A stretch of 64,000 nucleotides of DNA from Prostheceraeus crozeri (taxonomy: Eukaryota > Platyhelminthes > Polycladida > Euryleptidae): NCBI GenBank assembly GCA_907163375.1, contig CAJQUW010002169.1, positions 1-64,000 on the forward strand, written 5' to 3'. The translations under genes were made by a program, and so were the position numbers. Numbering within the stretch: position 1 is the stretch's first letter; each line of letters starts with the position of its first letter. This document shows positions 1-12,000 of this stretch, in pieces. The notes beneath the pieces are model-generated. The model saw nothing but the letters and a program-made list of their open reading frames with translations. It had not been told where the DNA came from and searched no databases.

Positions 1-2561
1 GGCATTTCCACGCGTACGGAATCACTTTGAACACCTATTTTTGGATCATTTTTAATTTCTCTTTTCTTTCGTAAAAAAAAAACATTGATCATACTCGTTT
101 AAATTATGGTCTATTTTCCTCAGAGCATGACAGAAGAATTCACTGTGGAATTCAGATGTCAAAAAAGGATTTAAATATTTTTTTTAGGAGGCATGTTTTC
201 AAAATCATGAATTCTTCGTGACGGAATCACGCGGAGAATTTTTCATTTTTATTTTTACGTGAACCGACAGGCAAAAGTCTGCGAATCTAGAGGTTCAAAA
301 TTCGCATGTCACTCAGTATGTTTTGAGGTTTCCATTGTATAAACGAATGGAATGAATACTTTAGTTTCAGATGATGTTTATTCTCTATAGTATGGACTGT
401 GTTATCAAATATTTCATCGAGACGGAATCACTCTCTCCGATTTGCTCCTACAAATTCCAAATGATTTCTTCCTTGCCCATCAGAATTTTCAATGTATTTC
501 CATCCAACCATGAAAACATGTCATATTACAGCCTGAGCCCCCACGTAAGTCAACATTCTTAGACTTATTTGCACCCGATACAAGTAGGCCTACTAAGACG
601 CCATCAACCTATAAAATCACTGCTAGTAAGTGACATCCAGATAAGTATTTATATCCGCTCCTCAACAAGGCAAATTGCGTGCAAGTATTAGGTACGCCTA
701 CCGGTACCGTTGCAAATCATCAAGTTGAAAAAAAATGTATTCAAAATGTCAAAATCTTGTCAAAATATTTTCGTTGACCTACACGAAATTGCGGTGACAA
801 AATTTGGACTCCTCCCTGTTTTCCACTGCTACCAAGGCTTCGGCATTTTCCATATGCTTTTGCCTCAGAAATACAGTCAGTATCATCCCTAGAAGGAGCA
901 TTGTAGAAATATGTCATCACGAGATATGTCATCTCCTGTAAAAGTCGAATAACTGACCTTAAAACTGATCCTCTAGCCCCTGAACAGACGTTGATCCTTG
1001 TGTATTCTGAGCCCTCCTTGATCTGGAATCCTTCCCTTACTGTCAAAATACCAAATGGTCTGCGTTATTAGTAAATCTGGAGTGCGTTCATGCACGTTTT
1101 ACGGCTTTAACTATGGAGTGAGGAGTATAGGAATGTGTGGTGTTACTAATTCCTTTGTTTTGTTTTTCTTCCTCTGGATACGTTTCTGTCTTCATTATGC
1201 TCTTTTAAGTTTTATTTTTTCCCGTTATTCAAACAAAGTACTCCAACGTTTAGCTTTTCTAGACCCTTCTCTCTCTTATAAGTGTTAGCAAATCTAAGTC
1301 CTGTCCGAACTCTGTCACATCCTCACTGTTGAACGACTCCGCGGCAGTCACTGGCATGTTTGAAAATTTATTCTTATCCTGCCAAAAAGAGAATTTCCCG
1401 GCCCTAACTAATGAACTAGATCAAGGAGACATCAAAGCACCTTTTTTTCTTGGAGAAGTCTGGAGGATCAACACCTTTAATCAATGGCTGATGAAGTCAT
1501 ACAAATGAGGAAGCTTTTGTTAATGTTAGATGAGTTTGAAGGGGAAATAGGAACTTTGCCGCTAAAATTATAGTCAAGCAACAACCAATCATTCAGAACG
1601 TAATTTGTCATCAATGACGTTTTCAAAAGTCATGTAAAGTCCCGTTTTCATGTTCTTCTTTGAGCAGAGATACGCTTCATGGTTGTCCATAATAACATAC
1701 CCGTAGCTAATAGATAGTAGCACTAAAGCCTTACTCAGAATTAACTCAATAATTTCTTGAGTTTGATTTTGATTGCCATCAAACACAATCATGTTCGTGA
1801 TAGGCCTTATACTCTTAACTCGGCTCCCTGTGAAATGCAATTACATGTACTACAGAAACACATGGACAATTATCCGCTACCAGCATATGGCTTACGTGTA
1901 ATAACTCTCTTAGTTTCCCCTCATACTCCTCATGTTTGCAAGGTGAACTCGAACCCTCCTCTATTTTTCCACAGTAATTCCATCGAGTAATTCCGTCACA
2001 GTGATTCCGTCACGTGACGGAATCATTTATTTCTTCCATTACTACTTTATACATACCCGAGAAAAAAACTTAGACTAATCTAGTTTATTTCCATATCGAA
2101 TGTGGAAAAATGCAGAGAATCTAGATTATTTCAAAGAAAAATATTTAAATCCAGTCATGTGAGATACATAATTAGTATTTTTTCGTGACGGAATCACTTT
2201 TTGACAGACTATGAAATAGGCCTAGATGCATAATGCAGTAAATGCAAATTTACTGGATTTGAAGTACCTCAATATTAAAGTTATTAGCCGTGAGGACTCA
2301 ACAAAGTATTTATGTCAAAACTTGTCAGTTTTAAGCGTGTCATAAAAGTGATCAAGTAACCAAGTAAGTGATCATGCATTTTTTAAGATTTATTTGCATG
2401 ATTTTAAATTAGTTACTGTGTCGAATAACTTATCAGCAAGTTGATCAGACAAATAGAATTTGGAATTTCATAATATGTGTATAAGGAATATACTAGTCCT
2501 CATGCGAAAATTGGAACTTGAAATTTTGACATTTTTTAATTTCTCGCGTGGAAATGCCCTG
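1..2561. mobile_element. Putative non-autonomous DNA transposon with palindromic GTGACGGAATCAC motifs
   Basis: The first 14 bases (GGCATTTCCACGCG) recur inverted at 2545-2558, where they continue as CCCTG, so a few terminal bases are probably cut off by the window edge. Inside, an imperfect palindrome GTGA-CGGAA-TCAC recurs at 218-230, 421-431 (partial), 2001-2013 (inverted), 2014-2026 and 2185-2197. The pair at 2002-2025 forms a perfect 24-bp palindrome. No transposase was recognised, and the left target duplication cannot be seen. It lies in an intron of the carrier gene. Superfamily not assigned. Confidence 0.5.
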
Positions 2562-2943
2562 CTGTCCTCTCTAACTTTCTCGCAGTAGTCCATTGTCTAC
2601 CACTTTCCAGCGCTGCAATGCCCGGAAATACCCGAATGGAGCATTGCAGAAAGGGAGGTGTAATACTTAGTGATAAAGTTATCAAATAATAACTTAGATG
2701 TGGTGTGGTCTGAACTCAGAATTCATACAACTGCGACTGTTTCGTGGTCTATCTGCAATGATTGACAGATTTGATTCGTGTATTGCTCAAAGCGATTTAC
2801 AACGCGACCATGCCCATCTGTTCCGTAATTCTTCATAGCGATTGCCTGTGACTCACCAATGATGCCTCTTGTAATGAATATATTTGACATCCGATTAAAA
2901 ATTATAATTCGAATGTCATTCGATAACAAGATTGCTTCTGCAG
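2562..2943 (+). other. Intron sequence, nothing recognised
   Basis: Intron of the carrier gene between the element ending near 2561 and the exon at 2944. The only open frame (about 68 codons, minus strand) matched nothing I know. Confidence 0.5.
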
Positions 2944-3076
2944 ATCGTTCAGACTACTTTCTTTCCCGACAGCTGCATTGTTTTTTGTCACCTACGACGG
3001 AATGAAGAGGAAACTGTCAACTACCAGCATGGCGCCGCTTCAGTCTCAAGTAATAGCAGCGAGCATCGGAGAATCG
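2944..3076 (+). CDS. SLC25A26: SLC25A26 exon a (end of carrier repeat 1)
   Basis: 133 nt, entered in phase 1 after acceptor TTCTGCAG and left in phase 0 at donor GTAAGTAG. It reads [19 protein letters not shown]...VIAASIGES, matching the second transmembrane helix and the start of the third of SAM carriers (human SFPNAAAFFITYEYVK...LAASAGE). The exact left boundary is inferred from the best splice site that keeps the frame. Confidence 0.8.
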
Positions 3077-6000
3077 GTAAGTAGTTGATAGACTAGTAAA
3101 AATTGCTTTGTCACTTCGTCTTATTTTGTCCCAGAGATAGCCAAAAAATCAGAATTACAGAGTGCCAGTTCACCTAGGCATAGAATGGAAATATGGTCAT
3201 GCAGGCTTGAACAATTTCAGCTCAATAATTCTTTGGCAGCCGTAGGCGCTGCGCTTTGCCCTACAAGGCCCCTCGGGATGGCCAAACTTTCTATTCTATG
3301 CCGAGAACAAACTCTCGCTCTGGCAATTTTTTTATTATCTGCCGCACGGCAATGTCATGATAAATAGAAATTGTACAGATGTTATGGGTCACCTTACAAA
3401 GCATAGAGGGAGAGGGGATAGGAATGAGAGGTCAAGATTGAGACAATAATAATAATAATAATATCTTTATTAGTCTCACAAAGGAGCAGTCGGTGAAAAG
3501 CTTTACATATAGAAAAACTAGCGCGGTGCTCGCGTAGGGTAACAAAAAGTAATCGGGAGAAGGCAGGACATAAACACGTCATCACTGCGTTGCAAGCACG
3601 CAAGCGAAGTGTAGAGATAATGTGCAGGACGGATAACGGTGGACAGAATTCTAAGAAGGAATAAATGTACAATGGGAAGTCGGAGGCGAGACGATGACTA
3701 AGCATTGACGTCTGAGGAAGGCTTTGCAAAATGAAAGGAACAAGCCTTGTAAATATAACCGTATATAGCGTTGTAAAAATATATCATAAGCGCTGTAGTC
3801 CGAGAAGCGAATGTCGAAATCACTCAAGTAAGTAAGTCGAAGCAGGTGACGATGTAATCCGAATATATACAGCAGCAGATATCATTATCACGAAGAAAGC
3901 AGCATACTTAAGAAAGCTGAGGCAACAAAGCAGATAAGCAAGCCGCAGACAGGAGCTGTACGTCAGCACGGCAGCCTGTCTAAGTGGCGAATGATATATA
4001 ATGAAGAGGAATGTTTGGTTGATCTTTGCGTCTGGGATGTGCTCACGTGCGGCAGCGAAGTGAAGGCACGTGAAGCGCACTTATTGTCTTCGTCTGCGAG
4101 CAGTGATTCTGAGAGCCAGAATAGTTGCTCCTGAGAATAGAATAGCCAGAATAGTCGCCCAGCTCGGTAGTTGAGCGAAGGCTACATCTGCTAGTGATAT
4201 TGCGGACCGGTGTGTACTCTTCAGCAGGATGAACAACATCATGGAGACAGCGGAACATGAAGACAATGGACCTGTAGTCAATCTATCCTGGAAGCGCAGT
4301 CAGTGGAGGTCGCATGGAACAGTAACGTGGTCATAATACCTTTCTTCATGAACATGTTTGGCAGCATTCACTACGGACTCATTAAATACCGGGAAATATA
4401 CTTACCGCTAATATGTACTACTGAGATCTGGCAAATTAAGATGATAATATAACTTTGTTGACTGAAATATTCTCCGATGATCACGGCATGCAAAATATTG
4501 GAGCTGACATTGTAGTTTGAGTTTAGGTGTTGTTGGAACTGAAGAGCTGATCATAAAAAGTGGACCACCTAAATGACACTGAAATTCAATCGATTCTCAT
4601 GCCTTCCAATCGTGCCGCACAAGAACGTGCCATGCATCATTCGAGAGCTTGCATTCTCAGAACTATTATATAAAGTCATTTCTATAACGTTATACGTTCT
4701 GCCAATAAGAGACTCCACATTTTAAGGGTTGTCAAACCATTTATTTCTAAGAAAGACCTCATTATTGTGTTCAAAGGTATCGTAATATTCGTGTTGCTGT
4801 ACGCAGCCCCTGTATTTGGTGATTTATCACCCACTATTATGGATAAACTTGAGGGAGTTATTAAACGCACTCATCGTATAATTTGCCACGATGCTTGTTC
4901 GTGTTCAATCATGCCCCCATTACGTGAACGACGCAATTATCTTATTTGTAACTTTCTTCGCAAATGTGAGCTCCGTGACCATCCTCTGAACCGCTTTGTC
5001 CCCCTCGTCTACCAAACTCGGGTCACTTTCGTCTTCCGCATTCATCGACACAAAGACATTCCCGAACATTTTTTTCTTTTTCATGTCGCTTGACCAATGC
5101 TAGCTTGTAATTGCATTCACTTATACCAAATCACTTGTAACTTCGATTCCTAATTTTTGAAAATATACCCCTCATTACTATTATTATACTTGCATCCGTT
5201 TATATTGCATTTGCTGAGCAGTGCTCAAAATATGAAAATCATACAATTTACAAATTGCAATTTTCAATTGGAAAACATGCGAGTATGACAATTAATCAGG
5301 CACGGGGAGAACGAGCATCTTCTGGGCTCTCTTTTTCAATACTGGTCATGAAAATCGGGGAATTAGGAAAAAATTATTGATATCATGAAGTTATCACAAA
5401 ATCATGACTGTTTTGGCTGAAAGTGTTATATTCTCACTTCTTCATCAAAAATGTTCATTTTGGTTCATCTTCAAAATCTTTGCAATGCAATTTAAGTTAT
5501 ATAATTTAAAAGAGGTAAATGGTTCTTATTCAAGCTTCTTCAATATTTTTCTCATTACCACTAAAGTACACAAACACCATGTAAGGTGAAAATAAAATAT
5601 AACAATGGTTAAAAAATATAGCAATTAGCGAAGGGATGTCTTTGTTCTCTCAAAGCGACTGCAGATTATTTACCTTGTATGCTTGTGTACTTCAGCGGTA
5701 ATGAGAAAAAATGTTGAAGAAGTTTGAAAAAGAACTATTGAACTTATTTGAACAAAACTTACATTGCAAGGATTCTGAAGATACCAAGCATGAACATGTT
5801 TGATGAAAAAGTGAGATTATAACACTTTCAGTTAAAATAGTTATAATTTCATGATACCTTCACGATATCACTCATTATTTATTAGCTCCCCTGTTTTGAT
5901 GAACAGTATATCAAAAGAGAACTCAGAAGATGCTCTTTCTGTCCGTGCCTGAATAATTATCATATTCACATGTTTTCCAATTTAAATTACAATATCAACG

Positions 6001-9000
6001 GATACAAGTATATCATAGTTCATAAGTTCATTTTAAGACTGAAAATACAAGCTCTCGAATGTTGTGTGGCACGCTGTTGTGTGATTGGAAGGCATGAGAA
6101 TCGATTGAATTAATGTCATTTAAGTGGTCCGTTTTTTATGATCAGCTCTGTCCATTGGAGGAAAGCAGTCAGGCAATGATGCGAGCCTGCGATAGATGTG
6201 TAAAATACATTGATAAATCAAAAAAAACAATTTTGATAAATTACAATATATTTCATTTCAGGTCTGTATCATCTTTGTATCTTTCTGGCATCGTAGCAGT
6301 TTCATTTCAGGTGGCTTGTTTTGTCAGAGTGCCGGTGGAAGTGATCAAACAGCGAGCTCAAGTCTCAGAACAAAGGCCTGGCATCGTATTGAACGACACT
6401 TTCGCAAAAGAGGTAAGTAATTCAATATGTTGGAACTCGACGTGTGTGAAGTTAGCGGAACCACTCAGCGGAACCATTTTTTATTATAGCTTAATTCTAT
6501 TCGAAACAGCTGCTAGTTTGTCAATTTCAGTCTCCTGATTACGAATCTGAGCTCAGATTTCACAAATTCGCGGTCGCTTTTGAGAAATTCAAGTTTAAAG
6601 ATAAAAGTGGTCCCGCTGTGAAGTTAGCGGAACCATCCAGCAGAACCAATTGCTGAGTCTCGCTGATTGACGCAGTAAATCAATTTCTTTTGGTCACTAC
6701 CCGATCAATTTTGTTGTGGTGATCACGAATATGTGCCTCATCTTTCAAAACAGTGCAGATTTCACCCGGAAATCTGAATTTCACCTTTTCTGCAAGCTGA
6801 TTGTGAAGTTAGCGGAACCATTTTTCAATACAAAGAATTTCTCAGCGAATCCATCCTCTCCTACTAATTTGAAGCTCCTAATCACAAATCTGTAATCAGA
6901 TTTGCAAAACTCGCCCGCATTGCAAAGATATTCCTCTATCTGGGTCCGCTGTGAAGTGCCCGGAACCACCTACTGGCATTAAAATTTCAAATTCTATTAG
7001 CAATTCAAATTCAATTGAATTGCTTCACTGATCACGGTTTGCCGTCCGATTTCACGGGAGAATAAGTACTTGCCGAGAAAAATGGATTTTACGGTTATCA
7101 TGGACTTTTCTGCAAGCTGATTGTGAAGTTAGCGGAACCATTTTTCAATACAAAGAATTTCTCAGCGAAATCCATCCTCTCCTACTAATTTGAAGCTCCT
7201 AATCACAAATCTGTAATCAGATTTGCAAAACTCGCCCGCATTGCAAAGATATTCCTCTATCTGGGTCCGCTGTGAAGTGCCCGGAACCACCTACTGGCAT
7301 TAAAATTTCAAATTCTAATTTTTGCACAGAATCACTGCAATAGACATACCAAGAGAATGGAATTGCTTCACTGATCACGGTTTGCCGTCCGATTTCACGG
7401 CAGAATAAGTACTTGCCGAGAAAAATGGATTTTACGGTTATCATGGACTTTTTCTGCAAGCTGATTGTGAAGTTAGCGGAACCATTTTTCAATACAAAGA
7501 ATTTCTCAGCGAAATCCATCCTCTCCTACTAATTTGAAGCTCCTAATCACAAATCTGTAATCAGATTTGCAAAAACTCGCCCGCATTGCAAAGATATTCA
7601 TCTATCTGGGTCCGCTGTGAAGTGCCCGGAACCACCTACTGGCATTAAAATTTCAATTTCTAATTTTTGCACAGAATCACTGCAATAGACATACCAAGAG
7701 AATGGAATTGCTTCACTGATCAACGGTTTGCCGTCCGATTTCACGGAGAATAAGTGCTTGCCGAGAAAAATGGATTTTACGGTTATCATGGACTTTTCTG
7801 CAAGCTGATTGTGAAGTTAGCGGAACCATTTTTCAATACAAAGAATTTCTCACGAAATCCATCCTCTCCTACTAATTTGAAGCTCCTAATCACAAATCTG
7901 TAATCAGATTTGCAAAACTCGCCCGCATTGCAAAGATATTCCTCTATCTGGGTCCGCTGTGAAGTGCCCGGAACCACCTACTGGCATTAAAATTTCAAAT
8001 TCTAATTTTTGCACGGAATCACTGCAACAGACATACCAAGAGAATGGAATTGCTTCACTGATCACGGTTTGCCGTCCGATTTCACGGGAGAATAAGTACT
8101 TGCCGAGAAAAATGGATTTTACAGTTTTCAAGGATTTCATCGGAATCTCAGAAAAAATCCAACCCTCTCCAGATCAGCCGAACCATCATTTATTACAGCA
8201 CAATTCTATTGCACCATCACAATGTGTAATTACCATCTTGTGCGCTTTCCTTCTCGTGCATGCTGTTGTGCCTCTGAAGTCATTAGATGTTTGAAGAAGA
8301 CGCTAATTTCTCCATGTTTGTTGTTTGTAATTACGAGGTTAGTTAAAGAAAAACTTTCATGTTGTCCTAAAAAGGATTCAGAATCGCTTCATTGTTGAAA
8401 GATTGCAATGCTTTGTAGCTATTGTGCATATTAATTCATTTCGTATCAAAAAACATAAAGTCTTAGTAGGATAACATTTTTCGGTTCCATGCTGTCAAAT
8501 CTCTGCAGCGGATTGGTAATTCATTAGTTGCATAATATCCTGAGGTGATAAAAGATAAGAAACTTGCTAATAAGTGCGATTCTTGCATAATGAAAAAATC
8601 ACGTGTGTGAAGTTGGCGCAACCACTCAGCGCAACCATTTTTGTTTTTACTGTGCCACTCCCAAAAATCACATAAACCACGCAATTCGAGGTCGCTGATT
8701 ATGTGCCACTACTCGGTTTCACGAAATTCAGCCTCCTTTGGCCAGAAAACGCAATTCAAATTTCAAATTGGTTGCGCTGTGAAGTTGGCGCAACCAATTT
8801 TTCTGACTTTCATAAATTTAGCGCATCAAGCAACAAAACTCATAACAAACGATGAAATATCCATGCCTAATTATGTGCCACGCAAAAAATTACTAAAAAT
8901 AATCGATCTTCATGTAAAAATCAAGTTTCAAAATTTTATTTCACCGAAGTGTGAAGTTGGCGCAACCAAATTTGAAATCAAAATTACTCAGCACACAGGC

Positions 9001-12000
9001 AGTTATGCTTCACATAAATAGTACCAGCGGATGTACCAGGTCAACATTCATCAGAATCAATCAAACAAAAGCAGTCTTTCACCCGCTCTAAAAGAAAACA
9101 TTAAACATCAAATCACATGACAAAGCTTATAATAAAATATTGCACAACCCGCGCAACCATTTTTCATTTCGAGTGTGCCACTCCTGAAATGCATGTTTCT
9201 AGTACAATTTGGGGTCGCTGATTATGTGCCACGCATCAGTTTTACTAAATTCGGCCTCCTTCACTCGGAAAACTCAATTCAAAGTTCAACTACATCACAC
9301 AATAATTCCAGCGCAACCACTTTTCAAGTTGAAATTACTCTGCTAAAACGCCGTTTCACATCAAATAAATAGCACCATCGGGTGTGCCAGGTCAATATTC
9401 ATCAGAATCGACCAAACCAAAGTAAGTATATAAGGGAAGTATGGAATCAATGGTTGATTTGTGGCGACAGCTATGATATTACTTTTTCGCCAGCGCTTAT
9501 AAGCAGTTTTATTTGATATCTGAATTGATAACAGAAGGATATTGAAATATTTGACGACATTGAATGAAAAGCTATGATAAAACTATGTAACTACGGAATG
9601 CTGACATAGCTTTAGCAGCTGTGCATCTGTAAGTTTGTTCATCTGACATAGAAATTAACGATTTTAGAGTCATTAAGAAAATGACACCCGATCTTTTTAT
9701 ACATATCATTATGAATTTAATATGTCAATTTTTATATCCCTTCTTTATTATGACAAAGTGTCATACATTAGGATTAATTGTTTTTGTCTGCCAAATAACT
9801 TTGAATTACCTTTTTTGAGATGCAAGGCGCATTCGATCGTGCTTCATGACTGCGATTGATGATTGTCTTTATCTGAAATGATAAATAGCGTATACAGGAA
9901 CGTATGAAATTGGGAAAATTAAAAGCATGGTACTGGGTCCCCCTGAATATCATTCAGTATTATCCACTCATTGGTGGGGGTATCACCGGGTGCCAACCGG
10001 CTCATTGTCGCCCAGTTTTGCTGCACATTAAAGAAACATTTGTGATGAACAGAACTGGACGGTATAATTTCAAGAAAACGTAATGATAACATAGTAAATT
10101 AATCAGCAATTTCAGTCCAATACAGATTATTTTATGATATAGCATGACAAGAGCATGGCATGAATATAAATAGCATAAAACAAGACATTAGACAGATGAA
10201 CATATTTATAATACAATTATGTGTTGTAATATAAACATTCTAACATTAAATGTGCTAAATGATAAAACCTAAGAACTCATAGAGAATGGTGCGACAAATC
10301 GATTGTGAGATGATTGAAACATGAAACACCTATTAAATAAAATACGAGGTATATGATAAACATTCTGAAAACAGAAACATTCATTTCAAAGGCGTCTCAT
10401 TTTATTATGTAGTGTCGATTTGTGCAGAATTTTTCTTTTCCGTGTATCTCTTATTTTACGAGCATCAGTAGTTTCAAATTGTTGACAATATAATCTAATG
10501 GATCTTTTAATCCAAATTTTTCGCATTGACTCTTCGAATAAATGATGGTGATCAGTGCATGTCTTTAATTTGTTAACGGTTTTTAAGTTCTTCAAATGTC
10601 AGATCAACTATTCTTTTCACTATATTTCTTCTCAATATAAAAAATCGCAATTTACGAGAAAGATAATTTTCTAAATTTATCATAAACGCTAAAACACTAC
10701 TATTAGGATACATCAAATGTGATTCTTCGTCAAATTTTCGTAAGCTAGTAAATGAACTTGCTGGAGAAGCAACACAAATGCACTTTTCGCATTCAGCGCA
10801 TTCTCCGACTGATTTCAAGAATGAGCCAATTGCGGAACCAATACAGTATATCAGTCCATCAAGCATATAATATAAAATTCAGTCGAATAGCGCCGTGCCG
10901 TAGGATCCCTTTCAACATTGCACATTTGAGTTTCAAGAAAAATTCTCAAATTGCCCTTCAAATTATCAGGGACACCACATGTATTCCTATCGACTGAAAT
11001 CACGAAGATAAATATGATTGTAAGAAAAACATTCATACATTGAAATTTTTAGATGAATACATTACCTGCGTGTTTCCTACTTTTACTTTTCACTCTCAAA
11101 GGAGTTCCACTTTTCTTAATAAAGCGTCGCTTCAGTTTACTAATTAGTTGACTTTGGCGTCTTATCTGCCTTTTCAATACAGCAACATCATCTTTCCTAT
11201 CAGTTTGACATTCCCTTTCAATGACATAATTGTCCGCTTGAATACCCACATCCACTTCAGTCGTCATTGGAATGGTTTCTTGTGAGTCACTGAATTCTGG
11301 CTCTATAATGGGAACTGCAGTTACCATCAGTCTGCTGTCAGACAACTTCCTAGTAGGACAGTTATACATGTGGTCAGGAAAATGATCTGAGCAAACAGTA
11401 AATTTGGGAAATTTATGCAGATTATCTACATACATCAAATCGGTTCTGTTGATGCGCATTGCCCATTGCATTGCTCTGAAATAAAAAATGTTGCTTTTCA
11501 ACAGACAAGATCCCTCATGTCCTTTTGATAAAAGGGGATGAAAATATTTGATAGCATTGTAAACAGTTTGAGTTATTGGTCATGTTTATTCCATTGCAAA
11601 GATATCCATTTATTCCATTGCCAGTTAATTATCAATTGTGACGTTATTTACACGCTGAGTTGCGTCGGAATAATGATTCTGTTGCTAAATGGTCAAACTA
11701 AAAGGATATTACACCGTCAGGTAGTGGCTTCACTATTTAAACTGCTTCGGAAACAATGTCTGAATATCACTTGCACCCCCACATGATTAGGCCCACTCAT
11801 TACCTGGACATACATGCTTACAGTTGTGTTGTAATGCCACGAGTAATTACTAGCACAATAAATAATACAACGCTGAATTGAAGGTGATAATTGAGGGGTG
11901 AAAACTCAGACATAACAAAGTATGTGAATAGGCTCAACACTCAACAATGACGTAGACTGTAAGCGTTCGGCCATACCTGGTTAATTAATATATGAAGTAT

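Noticed and set aside
2723-2929. 68-codon minus-strand frame just before the carrier exon
   Set aside because: No family resemblance found and it lies in an intron; treated as chance.
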